Positions 16,547-26,079 of a stretch of DNA of 64,000 nucleotides are shown one piece after another. The notes beneath the pieces were generated by a model. The model was given only the letters and a program-made list of their open reading frames with translations, was not told the DNA's origin and made no database searches. Position numbers and translations under genes: made by a program. Source of the stretch: JBKHYJ01 sp046565505 (GTDB lineage Bacteria; Acidobacteriota; Blastocatellia; UBA7656); contig JBKHYJ010000061.1 in assembly GCA_046565505.1 (NCBI GenBank), forward strand, positions 62,001-126,000, in the 5' to 3' direction. Each line of letters opens with the position of its first letter. The first letter of the stretch is position 1.

Positions 16547-19492
16547 GTGGACGTCAATACACACAATCGCAGCGGCCGCGCGGCCGCCTTCATACTGATG
16601 GCCGTTATCGCGCTCGGGCCGCAGTACCCGGCCGCGGCAAAAATGGACGCCCCGGCCGCACCGGACGAGCGGGGGTTAACGAGACTACCTGACTTCAACA
16701 TAAGGGCGGCCGGCAGGCGGCGGGCCGCTAAGCGCGGCGTTGATCGTAAAAAGGAGCTGCTCGCTTTAAGCCCTGCGGCGCTAGACAAAGTCGAGTTGCG
16801 GTGGGACGAAGAGTTAGACTTGCCGCATCATCTTTTCTCTCTGGGCGCGCCGCTGACGCCCCCTTCGGCAGAGGGCGCAGTGGCAATCGCAGAGAGATTC
16901 GTGCGCGACAACAGCGCTTTATTCGCCCTGGCTCAGGGCGACCTGGAGGGCGCGCGCGTGTCCGCCTACGACAGGGACGAGCGGGATGGCATCACGCGGC
17001 TGGCGCTCGAGCAGCGTGTCAGCAACGTGCGCGTGTTCGACTCCGAGATGCTATTCGCGTTGGACCGCGAGGGCAGAATAGTGTCCGAATCAGGCAGCTT
17101 CATCCCCCAGATTGAGCGCCGCGCGCCGGACCCCGCGCCCGCGCTCAGCGCCGAACAAGCCCTTCATCGGGCCGCCGCTATTTGCGGCGGGAAGCTGACG
17201 GCCCCCGTTGATGCGACGGACGACGTGACGCCCGCCCGTGAGCGAGTCGTCTTTTCATCCGAGGAGGTGGATGGCCGGTCGGAGGCGAGCCTGGTCTATT
17301 TTCCTGTGACGCGCGATGACGTGAGGCTTGCTTACCAGGTGTTGCTCTACGGGGTGCCTGACCCGCTCGACTCATACCTTGTTCTGGTAGACGCGGGCAC
17401 GGGCGAGGCGCTCGTGCGCGAGTCGCTCACGTGCGCCGCCGATGGCCCCACGGGCCGCGTGTTCGTAAAAGAAAACCCGATTTCGTCGGGAGAGCGCGAG
17501 GTCGCTTCTTTAAAGGGAGACCCGAACGCCTCGCCGCAGGGATGGGTCAGCGGGGGGCGCACGGGAGGCAACAACGCACAGGTGTTCTATAACCCCGACC
17601 TCAAAGGCGGCGCGATGGTGAGCGCGAACGCGGACGGCAATTTCGACTTCCCCATAGACCTCTCGCCCGGCCACTCCCCGCTCAATTCGAGCAATGCTTC
17701 GGCCGTGAATCTCTTCTACTGGGTCAACTACGCGCACGACAGGTTCTACGCGCTGGGCTTCGACGAGGGCTCACGTAATTTTCAGGCGAATAATTTCGGC
17801 AAGGGGGGCCGCGGGGGCGACGCCTTGCGGGCAGAGACCCTGCGCGGCGCGATGCTCAATCAGTCGGAGACCTCTCAACTGGTGCGTAACAACGCGTACT
17901 TCAGCCCTTCGCTCGAAGGCACGCCGCCCATGCTTGCTATGCTGATGTGGACGCTCAACCTGAACGGGCAACTGGTGGAACTCGATAGCTCTTACGACGC
18001 CGGCGTGATTATTCATGAGTATACGCATGGCGTTTCGACGCGGCTGGCGGGCACGGACAACAGCATAGGGTTGCGGTCGAACCAGGGCAGCGGGATGGGG
18101 GAAGGCTGGTCCGACTTTTTTGCCATGTCTTTCCTCAACGGCCCCGACAAGCCGTCGGGCGGGGCTTTCCCCACGGGAACCTACGTCACGGGCCGCCCGC
18201 GCGGCGTGCGCGCTTACCCCTACAGCACGAGCTTCGACACAGACCCCCTGACGTTCGGGGACATACGCTTTAACACTGAAGTGCATGCGCAGGGCACCGT
18301 CTGGTGCTCAATACTCTGGGACATGAGGCAGGGGCTCATCGAGCGCTATGGCTTCGACGCGGGGCGACAGGCGGCCGAGCGGCTTGTCGTCGGCGGGCTG
18401 AAGCTGACGCCGCTTGCGCCGACTTTCATTGACGCGCGAAACGCGATACTCGTCGCAGACCGTGCGATCAACGGCGGCGCGAATCAAGATTTAATCTGGC
18501 GCGCGTTCGCCGCTCGGGGGCTGGGCAATTCCGCGGCCCTGGCGAACACTGCCGGCAGCGGGTATCGCATCAACGTGATCGAAGGCTACGACGTGGCGCC
18601 CGAGGCGTCGGCCGGCGCCATCGTGATTAACGACAGGCCGGGCTCTCCCATAGTTATAGGCGAGCATGCCGAAATTGTCGTAACCGACCGGGACCTGCTC
18701 GACTCGCCCGCGGTCGATGTTCACGCGAAAAATATGCGGACAGGCGCGGACGCGGTATTCCGCCTTGAAAGAAGCCGGCCTGGTCGTTTCGCCGCGCCCG
18801 TCGCGCTGACGCCGCCCGAAGGCGCGGGTCAGCAGGGCGTAAACATTATTGCTCAACCCGGCGACGAGATAGTGTTCTCCTACGCCAACGCCCGCAACGA
18901 ATCGGGCGCGGCAGAGGCCGTCGAAACCCGGGGGGTGGCCGGCCGCCGCGTCACCCTCTACATGATTGATTTCGAGCAGGAGGCGGCCGGGTGGACGCTT
19001 CAAAATGAGTGGCATCTCACCAGCCGACGCGCGACGAGCGGGGCGACTTCCATGTACTTCGCGAAGCGCAAAGGCCAGAACGATTCCAAATCGTATACGA
19101 AGCAGGGCAGCTCCGGCTCGGCCTTCTCACCCGTGGTAGATTTGCAAAACCTATTTAAGCCGCGGCTCGAATTCGACTACTTCTTCAGCGGCGCGGTGCA
19201 GGGCGTCCAGACCAGCTCTCCGGGCGACATCGTGAGCCTCGCCGCGAGGAATTACCCCTTCATAGGTTCGGGCTCCCCGGTCGCAGGCGAGCCCCCGCTC
19301 GCGCTCGCGTTCGACATTCGGCCCGACCCAGACGCGGCATTTCACCCGGCGCAGGTCGAGCTGCAATTCATCGGGAAGAATCGTGCGTATTTAAATTTTG
19401 CTTTCGCCGCTTCGCAGGCGGACTTGAAGCGCAAGAAACTTGAAGGCTTCTACATGGACAATGTTCGCCTCACGGCTGTTTCCACGAAATAG
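16547..19492 (+). CDS. Secreted M36 (fungalysin-family) metallopeptidase
   Basis: 981 residues. GTG start with a CGAGGGAG ribosome site. Signal segment (about 10-31), an FTP/PepSY-type propeptide (about 60-250, used to inhibit and fold the protease), then the M36 catalytic domain with HEYTH (zinc ligands H490 and H494, catalytic E491) and GMGEGWSDFF, where E519 is the third zinc ligand. C-terminal beta-rich regions (about 690-981) probably include a PA-like or jelly-roll module that aids substrate or surface binding. It should act outside the cell on protein. A strong palindromic terminator follows, and an extended -10 promoter precedes it, so it is likely monocistronic. Confidence 0.92.
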   Translation: MDVNTHNRSGRAAAFILMAVIALGPQYPAAAKMDAPAAPDERGLTRLPDFNIRAAGRRRAAKRGVDRKKELLALSPAALDKVELRWDEELDLPHHLFSLGAPLTPPSAEGAVAIAERFVRDNSALFALAQGDLEGARVSAYDRDERDGITRLALEQRVSNVRVFDSEMLFALDREGRIVSESGSFIPQIERRAPDPAPALSAEQALHRAAAICGGKLTAPVDATDDVTPARERVVFSSEEVDGRSEASLVYFPVTRDDVRLAYQVLLYGVPDPLDSYLVLVDAGTGEALVRESLTCAADGPTGRVFVKENPISSGEREVASLKGDPNASPQGWVSGGRTGGNNAQVFYNPDLKGGAMVSANADGNFDFPIDLSPGHSPLNSSNASAVNLFYWVNYAHDRFYALGFDEGSRNFQANNFGKGGRGGDALRAETLRGAMLNQSETSQLVRNNAYFSPSLEGTPPMLAMLMWTLNLNGQLVELDSSYDAGVIIHEYTHGVSTRLAGTDNSIGLRSNQGSGMGEGWSDFFAMSFLNGPDKPSGGAFPTGTYVTGRPRGVRAYPYSTSFDTDPLTFGDIRFNTEVHAQGTVWCSILWDMRQGLIERYGFDAGRQAAERLVVGGLKLTPLAPTFIDARNAILVADRAINGGANQDLIWRAFAARGLGNSAALANTAGSGYRINVIEGYDVAPEASAGAIVINDRPGSPIVIGEHAEIVVTDRDLLDSPAVDVHAKNMRTGADAVFRLERSRPGRFAAPVALTPPEGAGQQGVNIIAQPGDEIVFSYANARNESGAAEAVETRGVAGRRVTLYMIDFEQEAAGWTLQNEWHLTSRRATSGATSMYFAKRKGQNDSKSYTKQGSSGSAFSPVVDLQNLFKPRLEFDYFFSGAVQGVQTSSPGDIVSLAARNYPFIGSGSPVAGEPPLALAFDIRPDPDAAFHPAQVELQFIGKNRAYLNFAFAASQADLKRKKLEGFYMDNVRLTAVSTK

Positions 19493-19551
19493 TCAGGGCC
19501 GCAACGAAGCGTACGGGCGGCGCGCGCATGAGCGTCGCCCTTCGCGGGCCG

Positions 19552-19590
19552 AAAGGAGCCTCGCGCGCGCGAGGCTCCTTTCTTCTTCTG
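19552..19590 (+). terminator. Palindromic intrinsic terminator
   Basis: A 30-nt perfect palindrome (19552-19581; arms start AAAGGAGCCTCGCG) followed by TCTTCTTCT. It lies 60 nt after the M36 stop. Confidence 0.85.
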
Positions 19591-19854
19591 GAATACATGC
19601 AGGTTGTATAGAGATTTCCCATCGCCGGTACTTTATTCCCGGCACACCTGTAACCAAGCTCCCCCACCGACCCGGATCAACCCGGGCGCCGCACAAGTTG
19701 AACTCGCCTGAAGGCTAACACTTAGATCCGCTGCCGCACTATACGCCCGAGCCCAAAGTAGCTGGCATAGCATATGCACTCTTGATTCGTACCTGTTTAC
19801 CAAGTTTCAAAGCCGGTTGAATGAGCACGGTCGGGAACCAGGTGAAAAGAGTTT

Positions 19855-20331
19855 ATGACGGCTTCATGGAAGTATGTGAAACGGTTGATAGCTGTGGTGC
19901 TGGGGTTGTTGGGATTAGCAAGCTGGGTCGCGCTACAAACGCCCGCCATGATGGCCGCGTCTGTATCTTCATGCGGCACCTCCAACTCAATTACATTCGC
20001 AGGCGAATCATACGACCGGGCCGCGTATGATGGGGCAGGTCTTGCACGCGGCCGGACGGCGCGCAAGCTGCGCGGCGATATCCCGCCGGTATCTGAAGCG
20101 AATCGCGAGCACGCAGGTACTGGTATAAAGTTCATCTCGGGCGATGGCGGATACAATTTTCACTCGGCCCCATGCGGGGCGGTAACGGGATTGCGGATTG
20201 CGCATTTGGGCATACGGAATGCGGGACTGCGCAGCGCGGTTTATAGTCCTCCCCAATCGCAATCCGCAACTATATTGAAAGCAAATCTGAAATACCGTGT
20301 CCGGCCAAGCCTGGTCATGGCTGAACGATGA
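19855..20331 (+). CDS. Uncertain exported protein reading into a palindromic repeat
   Basis: An ORF of 158 codons with AAAAGAG shortly before its ATG. The N-terminus looks like a real signal or anchor (KYVKRLIAVVLGLLGLASWVAL, here cut short in description: basic start then a hydrophobic run). After about residue 112 the frame simply runs through the inverted repeat at 20191-20269, so any genuine protein has a non-native tail. No family recognised. It may be a decayed gene, a small exported protein disrupted by the repeat, or noise. Confidence 0.3.
   Translation: MTASWKYVKRLIAVVLGLLGLASWVALQTPAMMAASVSSCGTSNSITFAGESYDRAAYDGAGLARGRTARKLRGDIPPVSEANREHAGTGIKFISGDGGYNFHSAPCGAVTGLRIAHLGIRNAGLRSAVYSPPQSQSATILKANLKYRVRPSLVMAER
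20191..20269. repeat. Palindromic element 1 (TTGCGGATTGCG arms)
   Basis: 12-bp perfect inverted arms at 20191-20202 and 20258-20269 around 55 nt. The inner sequence repeats the GCGGATT/GGAATGCGG theme. Confidence 0.6.
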
Positions 20332-20598
20332 AGATCAGAAAGCAACGCGGGACGTTGGCGACATGAATGCGACCTGGCATGGCGAGAGTGCGATCTTATT
20401 GAGCGGCGGCGGCGCGAGCGCGGCTCCGCGCCGGGCAGTAGGCCGAGTGGTCTACCTTTATGTGCCGGGCGGCGACGTGGCCTAGTGTGCGGCGGGGCGT
20501 TTATATGATGAGGGTTTCAGCTGCCCCCCGCGGAGCCATCCGCAGTTTTCCCGTCGCGAAAGACCGGCGAGCGGTCGCCTTGCATGATTTACAAAGAT

Positions 20599-20671
20599 CG
20601 GATTTGGGACGAGTGATTCAAGGGAGAAGTGGTTCGGTGTCAGAATCAACAGACTCACTGTCCCAAATCCG
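20599..20671. repeat. Palindromic element 2 (CGGATTTGGGAC arms)
   Basis: 12-bp perfect inverted arms at 20599-20610 and 20660-20671 around 49 nt, with a partial further match (AGTGA) inside the arms. Confidence 0.6.
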
Positions 20672-20874
20672 TAATCCGATTACTGACGGAGGCTTGTTGA
20701 TGCTAATACTTCCTTTAACACGCAAGCTCTCGAACAACCACAAACAAAGTATAGCCATCTTTTAGGAAGTGGCAATCGAAGCGGCGCGACCGTATTCGGT
20801 TCCTAATATTTCGACTCTGAATATTTCGGCCCCGCGCGTTTTAAGCGCGAAGAGTTGCCGCGCAGGCGGGGCAA

Positions 20875-20958
20875 GCTTACGGATTGCGGGATGAGACGCC
20901 CTGCCGTCAAAAGACCGCGGGGGCAGTTCCCAAGTCTCATTGCCCGCAATCCGTAAGC
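20875..20958. repeat. Palindromic element 3 (GCTTACGGATTGCGGG arms)
   Basis: 16-bp perfect inverted arms at 20875-20890 and 20943-20958. The match extends imperfectly outward (GGGGCA) and inward (ATGAGA with a 2-nt gap) to about 32 bp. The loop has a smaller CTGCC/GGCAG pairing. It ends about 90 nt before the stop of the NtrC-like gene. Confidence 0.65.
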
Positions 20959-21043
20959 CTGCCCCACCCCCTCAGGAACCAGGGGCGGCAGGTGCCACCA
21001 CGCCTGCCGCCCTGCCTAGAATGGAACTTTCCCGCCAGTGAAT

Positions 21044-22414
21044 TCAACTCTGACCGCCGCCGGGCCGCTTATCGCTGATGCCCAGGGCCTTCATCCTGCG
21101 ATAAAGGTGTGAGCGGTCGATGCCCAGAGCCTCCGCCGTGCGCGTGATGTTGCCGTCGCACTCGGCGAGCTTTCGCATGATGTAGCTGCGCTCGTATGAT
21201 TCGCGCCCTTCGCGGTACGAAGTGAAGTTGTAGCGCGCGGGCGCCTTCACCGCGTCGGGCGTCCCGAGCGGCGGCAGGTCTTCGGCGGCAATCCGCTCTC
21301 TCGCCGACATTATAACCACGCGCTCAATCGTGTTCCTGAGCTCGCGCACGTTGCCGGGCCAGTCGTAAGACCCTAAACGCTCGATGGCGTCATCAGTGAA
21401 AGACTTAGGCGCGCGGTTGTAATGGGCGGAGTATTTTCGATTGAAGTGATCTATCAGGAGGGGTATGTCTTCGCCGCGGTCGCGAAGCGGGGGCACCTCG
21501 AACGGTATGACGTTCAGGCGGTAGAAAAGGTCCGCGCGAAACGTGCCGCGCTCTATCCCTTCGTCGAGCCGCTTGTTAGTCGCCGCGATTATCCTCACGT
21601 CGACTTTAACGGGCGTGTTCGACCCGACGGGCTCGAACCGCTGCTCTTCCAAGACGCGCAAGACCTTGGCCTGCACCTTCAGGCTCATGTCGCTCACCTC
21701 ATCAAGTAAGAGCGTGCCGGCGTCCGCCTGCTCGAACTTGCCGCGCTTGGCTTGCGTGGCGCCCGTGAACGCGCCTTTCGTGTGGCCGAACAATTCAGAC
21801 TCGATCAGCTCTTCTGGAATGGCCGCGCAGTTTAGTTCGACGAACGGCATGGACGCGCGCGGGGAATGTTCATGGATGGCGCGCGCGACAAGCTCTTTGC
21901 CCGTACCCGACTCGCCATAGATGAGGATGCGCCCGCCCGTGGGCGCGGCTATGGCTATCTGCTGGCGGAGCGCGCGCATGGGGACGCTCTCGCCTATCAT
22001 CACGTAGTCGTCGAGCTGGTCGCGGAGTCGCTGGTTGTCCGCCTCTAGCTGCCGCTGCCGCAGGGCGTTGCGAATGGCGAGCACGGTGCGGTCGATCTGG
22101 AGCGGCTTTTCGATGAAGTCGAGCGCGCCTAGCCTCGTCGCGCGCACGGCGGTTTCAATGTTGCCGTGGCCGCTTATCATAATCACGGCCGTGTCGGGAT
22201 AGGACGCCTTCAGCCGCTCAAGCGTTTCAATGCCATCCATCCCGGGCAGCCACACGTCGAGCAAAACGCAACTGAACAGGCGGCGCTCGAATATTGCCAT
22301 GCACTCCTCGCCGGACGCGGCCGTCTCTACCGACAGGCCCTCGTCTTCGAGCACGCCTGCGAGCGTCTGCCGTATTCCTTCTTCGTCGTCAACGACAAGC
22401 ACGGAGTTGGGCAT
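21044..22414 (-). CDS. Sigma-54-dependent NtrC/NtrX-type response regulator
   Basis: 456 residues. Receiver domain with acidic pocket D9-D10, phospho-acceptor D53 (LLDVWLPGMDG) and conserved K103. The AAA+ sigma-54 interaction domain has Walker A GESGTGKE, the intact GAFTGA loop that contacts sigma-54, and LLLDEVSDM Walker B. A Fis-type helix-turn-helix closes the protein (ITRTAEALGIDRSHLYRRM). It activates sigma-54 promoters when phosphorylated. The closest overall style is NtrX, but no sensor kinase lies next to it, so the signal is unknown. Confidence 0.92.
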   Translation of the reverse strand: MPNSVLVVDDEEGIRQTLAGVLEDEGLSVETAASGEECMAIFERRLFSCVLLDVWLPGMDGIETLERLKASYPDTAVIMISGHGNIETAVRATRLGALDFIEKPLQIDRTVLAIRNALRQRQLEADNQRLRDQLDDYVMIGESVPMRALRQQIAIAAPTGGRILIYGESGTGKELVARAIHEHSPRASMPFVELNCAAIPEELIESELFGHTKGAFTGATQAKRGKFEQADAGTLLLDEVSDMSLKVQAKVLRVLEEQRFEPVGSNTPVKVDVRIIAATNKRLDEGIERGTFRADLFYRLNVIPFEVPPLRDRGEDIPLLIDHFNRKYSAHYNRAPKSFTDDAIERLGSYDWPGNVRELRNTIERVVIMSARERIAAEDLPPLGTPDAVKAPARYNFTSYREGRESYERSYIMRKLAECDGNITRTAEALGIDRSHLYRRMKALGISDKRPGGGQS

Positions 22415-22538
22415 GGTCAGGGGCGGGCGATGAGCGGCGGGGAGTGAGTGAAAGAAGTTAAACGCGGCCCGCAGCCGCCGGACGCAAACCGCCGCATGCG
22501 GCCAACTGCCCGTTCTTCTCCCGCCGGCTCCTCAGCCC

Positions 22539-23855
22539 TCAGTCCTCGTTACTCCTTTTGGGCGGCAGGCCGAGCAACGTCGCCTCGAACGGGTCCAGTT
22601 CGAGCCGCAGCATGCCGCCCGCGTTGGAAAAGATTTCTTGCTGTTGCTTGCGCCGCTTCAAAAATATCGCCGTCCCGACGGCCCCCCCGCCTACCAGGAC
22701 TGTCAGTATCAGCAACCCCAGCAGCGTAAAGGTCGATAACAACATCTGTGCCGCTTTCTGCATGCGGAACGGGTCGTTGCTCGGGAGTCGCGGGTCGCGC
22801 AGCCACTTCACGCCGTAGGGGTATTTGACCGCCTCTACTAGCGCCTGGGAGGTCGGGCGCTCGTAAACGTTCAGGGCCTCGACTATATAATTGCCTTCGC
22901 GCTTTACGATCATGCGGGCACGCTCGTCTTCCGGCAGCGTCGCGATGTATTCGTTGACGCGGGCCATCGCGTCATAAGCAAACTGAGGCGTGTGGTACTC
23001 GACGATGACCAGTTTCAAAGGCGGTCGCTCGTCCTGAGCCTGCGGGCCGGCCTGGCCGCGCGTCGAGGCGGCGGGCCCGCCCTGGGCGTCCGCGGCAGGG
23101 CTGCCGGCCTTCCCCTCCTCCGCGCCGCCGAGGTATTCCGCCATCACGGCTTCCGCGTCGCCCGCGAATCCGAACATCTCGGCGCCCCGCGCGACATGGG
23201 TGTTGAGCGATTCAGGCCCGAGGAAGTAACGCCGGCTGCCGGCGATTATCGAATCGGCCGGGAGGCTTTCAAGCAGCGGCGGCAGAGGGGCGTCTGCGCC
23301 GCCTGGGCCGATCTCGGCCGCGACCGCGCGCGCGAGCGCGACGAGGGGGGCCTCGCCGGCTCCAGCCTTTTGCCGGTTCGCGTCCGCCACGCGCACGAAA
23401 TAATTATCTTTCCAGAAGATCAGCCCGCCATCTATCCGCGACGCCCCCGAGCCGACCGCTTCCGACACGGCTTTACCGCGCGCGGGGCCGGCGTTATAGG
23501 TGAACAATCCGAATGCGGCGAACGGGTTCGCCGTTTCAAAAATATCGACGCGAGCCTCCGCGTACTGGCGCGACACGGCCCCCGTGACGAGGTACTCCTG
23601 GTAGACTGCCGGCTTGTCCGCCACTAACTCGGCGAGTTTGTCGCCGGCGTACTGCCTGACAGCGCCCGCCGAGTTCTTGCCCGCCAGCTTATCCGGCAGA
23701 AGCTCCGCAAGCGCGCGCGCGGCGGCCCCCCCTACCGCAAGCGGAGCGGGCGAGGCGTCCCCGGCCTGCGAGGGCTGCTGAGCCTTGATGACAAACGGGG
23801 CCGCGAGCAGCAACACAACCGCTACGATGAATAAAGACTCTTTTCTAAACCGCAT
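22539..23855 (-). CDS. DUF6599-like exported membrane-anchored protein
   Basis: 438 residues from the ATG at 23855, where a signal peptide begins (MRFRKESLFIVAVVLLL). The frame extends to an ATG at 23930 that overlaps the upstream stop (TAATG), which would add 25 residues and indicate translational coupling; I prefer the signal-peptide start. The body is globular, then one helix near the C-terminus (about 390-415) with basic residues after it (KRRKQQ). The overall pattern recalls DUF6599 proteins of Acidobacteria, of unknown function. Likely cotranscribed with the zinc-ribbon gene upstream. Confidence 0.6.
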   Translation of the reverse strand: MRFRKESLFIVAVVLLLAAPFVIKAQQPSQAGDASPAPLAVGGAAARALAELLPDKLAGKNSAGAVRQYAGDKLAELVADKPAVYQEYLVTGAVSRQYAEARVDIFETANPFAAFGLFTYNAGPARGKAVSEAVGSGASRIDGGLIFWKDNYFVRVADANRQKAGAGEAPLVALARAVAAEIGPGGADAPLPPLLESLPADSIIAGSRRYFLGPESLNTHVARGAEMFGFAGDAEAVMAEYLGGAEEGKAGSPAADAQGGPAASTRGQAGPQAQDERPPLKLVIVEYHTPQFAYDAMARVNEYIATLPEDERARMIVKREGNYIVEALNVYERPTSQALVEAVKYPYGVKWLRDPRLPSNDPFRMQKAAQMLLSTFTLLGLLILTVLVGGGAVGTAIFLKRRKQQQEIFSNAGGMLRLELDPFEATLLGLPPKRSNED

Positions 23856-23929
23856 ATTTAGTACTGCGCCTTTTTGATTCCGGTCTGAAATTTTCAGCCA
23901 CGCCTTAATTAGACTCCCTGTCACTCGCA

Positions 23930-24604
23930 TTAGTTCCGGCGGCGAAGCTCACCCAGAATTATATTAGCGTAGCGGTCAGGATGGTGTATGTCATCCAGGA
24001 CTATCTTGCCCTGTTCGGACGCGCTCTCTATCTCGATGTCGCCTATCTTGATAAGGCGCTGCCACAGGGACGCCGTGACTGTGACATCTTGAATGTTGCG
24101 GAGCGGTATGTTGCGCACGGTCTTCGAGAAGAACCCGTAGCGCATTTCCAGCTTATGATTCGTAAGGGTGTAGACTTCGCGCCGCCTCAGAATGTGCTTG
24201 TAAACGGGATTGACGAACGCGACGAGCCCCGTGCCGAGTATCACCAGGAAGGCCACCCAGCCGCTTATCTGGCTTTTCCATATGCTGCTCATCACGCCCA
24301 TCAACGCGGCCGCGGCCAGGACTATGAGCGTAGCCACGCTGTAGCGCACGAAGACGAAGATCAGCGTCGGGCGCAGCGTGAAGATCACATTCTCATCGGC
24401 CGGGTAGACCGCGCCGCCGCGCACGTCATCGCGCAACCCCCTCTGCACGTCGCGGCCCTGGGGGGCGGGCGCGCGCCGGGTCGCAGTGTTCATTTGCGGA
24501 TGCGGGTCCGCCGGGTCTGAACCGCCCGCGGCGACCGACGAGCCGCAGTGATTACAGAAGCGGCTCGTCAGAGGGATCTCCTGCCCGCACTGATTGCAAT
24601 ACAT
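23930..24604 (-). CDS. Zinc-ribbon and bacterial PH-domain membrane protein
   Basis: 224 residues from ATG 24604 (GAAGGTGAAG upstream). The N-terminal zinc ribbon has two CxxC pairs (MYCNQCG and FCNHCGSS). Then a hydrophilic linker, two adjacent membrane helices (about 87-130) and a bPH2-like domain (about 145-215) with the family-style block YTLTNHKLEMRYGFF and RNIPLRNIQDVTV. Function unknown; such proteins are envelope-associated. Confidence 0.75.
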   Translation of the reverse strand: MYCNQCGQEIPLTSRFCNHCGSSVAAGGSDPADPHPQMNTATRRAPAPQGRDVQRGLRDDVRGGAVYPADENVIFTLRPTLIFVFVRYSVATLIVLAAAALMGVMSSIWKSQISGWVAFLVILGTGLVAFVNPVYKHILRRREVYTLTNHKLEMRYGFFSKTVRNIPLRNIQDVTVTASLWQRLIKIGDIEIESASEQGKIVLDDIHHPDRYANIILGELRRRN

Positions 24605-24839
24605 AATCTTCACCTTCGGGCTCCGCCCATTCAGGGCCGCGTGGCGGCTCCCCGGCCGGCCCACGCGCCGCCCGCTTCAACCGCAAGCCCGGTAAAATTT
24701 TATCACACGAGCAGCCCGCGAGATAAGAAGCAGCCGCAGGCTAACTCTCCCGCGATGGGGGCCGCCGCGGGCGAAACAACTCCTCGGCTGTTGCGTATCA
24801 TCTTATAATGAGAGCAGCCCCGCGAAAGAGGTAAGGGGT

Positions 24840-25847
24840 ATGAACGACGGGAAGGTTGACAACGAAAGAATTCTGGCCCCGCAGCCCGCGCCGGACGGCG
24901 GCCTTTCGACTGCGCGCGCAAGGAGCTGGCTGCGCGTGGCCTCGCTGTTCGCGCTCGGCACGGCCGGTTCGCTTACGCTCGCGATTGGGGCGGCGAGTTA
25001 TCCGCTGTCGGGGTTGCTTATTCGGCCCCGACTGAAGCGCCTCTCCCAGCTAAAAAGCCCGCACCTCAGACACCTGATTCGCCGCAAAGGCATTGAGTTT
25101 GAAGACATCACAGTCCGGTCATTTGACGGCACGCGGCTGTATGGGTGGTGGATGCCCGCGGCGGGCGAAGCGCCTACGGTCGTCGTGCTTCATGGCGTGA
25201 AGAAGAATCGCACGGACGTCTTGCGGGCCGCGCTCATGCTGAGCAACGCGGGCTTCAACGTGCTCGTCTTCGATGGCCGCGGGCATGGCAACAGCGAGGG
25301 CCGTTACGTGACTTACGGCTTCTACGAGCGGCGCGACGTTGAGGCGGCTATAGAATGGCTCGTGGCCGAAAAGAAGATTGACAGGGGCCGCGTGGGCGTC
25401 GCGGGCGAATCGATGGGCGCGGCCATCGCGCTACAGGTCGCCGCGCACAACCCCTGGGTAAGGGCCGTCTGGGCCGACAGCCCATTCGCGTCTTTGCGCC
25501 GCGTGGCCGAAGAATTCGTCCGCCGCGTCACACGGCTGCCGGGTGCGGTACTGAATCCCGTACTGTGGACGACGCTTCAGGTCGCTAATTACCGCGGCAA
25601 ATTCGACATTAAGACCGTCGACCCGCAGACGCTGGCCGCGCAGATAAAGTGCCCCGTTTTTCTCGTGCACGGGGACGCGGATCAGTTAATATCGACCGCA
25701 CATTCCGAGAACATTTATGACGCACTGGGCGGCGAGAAACACCTGTGGATTGTGGAAGGCGCGCGCCACGCCCGCTCGGTCCGTCATGCCAAGCGCGAGT
25801 ACAGCGAGCGGCTCATACGCTTCTTCAACGAAAGGCTCAAGGGGTAA
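24840..25847 (+). CDS. Membrane-anchored alpha/beta hydrolase
   Basis: 335 residues. An N-terminal helix (about 34-57) anchors it. The alpha/beta-hydrolase core follows, with oxyanion HGVKKNRTD, nucleophile elbow GESMGAA, the acid in HGDADQLIS and a His in EGARHARS. This is the BAAT/Fsh1-like serine hydrolase group; the substrate (ester, amide or peptide) cannot be told. AGAGGTAAGGGG lies just before the ATG. Confidence 0.82.
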   Translation: MNDGKVDNERILAPQPAPDGGLSTARARSWLRVASLFALGTAGSLTLAIGAASYPLSGLLIRPRLKRLSQLKSPHLRHLIRRKGIEFEDITVRSFDGTRLYGWWMPAAGEAPTVVVLHGVKKNRTDVLRAALMLSNAGFNVLVFDGRGHGNSEGRYVTYGFYERRDVEAAIEWLVAEKKIDRGRVGVAGESMGAAIALQVAAHNPWVRAVWADSPFASLRRVAEEFVRRVTRLPGAVLNPVLWTTLQVANYRGKFDIKTVDPQTLAAQIKCPVFLVHGDADQLISTAHSENIYDALGGEKHLWIVEGARHARSVRHAKREYSERLIRFFNERLKG

Positions 25848-26079
25848 TCGTCGGCCGTAAGCGGCGTAGCTTTCGCGGCGACCGGGCCGACCGAGCGAGA
25901 GCGGACCAATCATACGAGGCGCGCTTACGCGTGCCCCGTCTCTTCCGCAGCCAAACAGCTTCGCCTAACGTAGTTGCTCCGTTTTGACCTGTTCGGATGA
26001 GCCGGCCGTAAGAAAACGCCCGGCGGGTCGCCTGGAAGTGCCGGCACTTAACTTATGTCTGAATATCGGCGGCCGCTTC

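Larger units (their letters stand above)
20332..21043. other. Non-coding stretch with palindromes
   Basis: No ORF here looks like a gene. It holds the two palindromic elements at 20599 and 20875. A short direct repeat AATATTTCG occurs twice around 20805-20825. No tRNA or ncRNA family is recognised. Confidence 0.5.
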
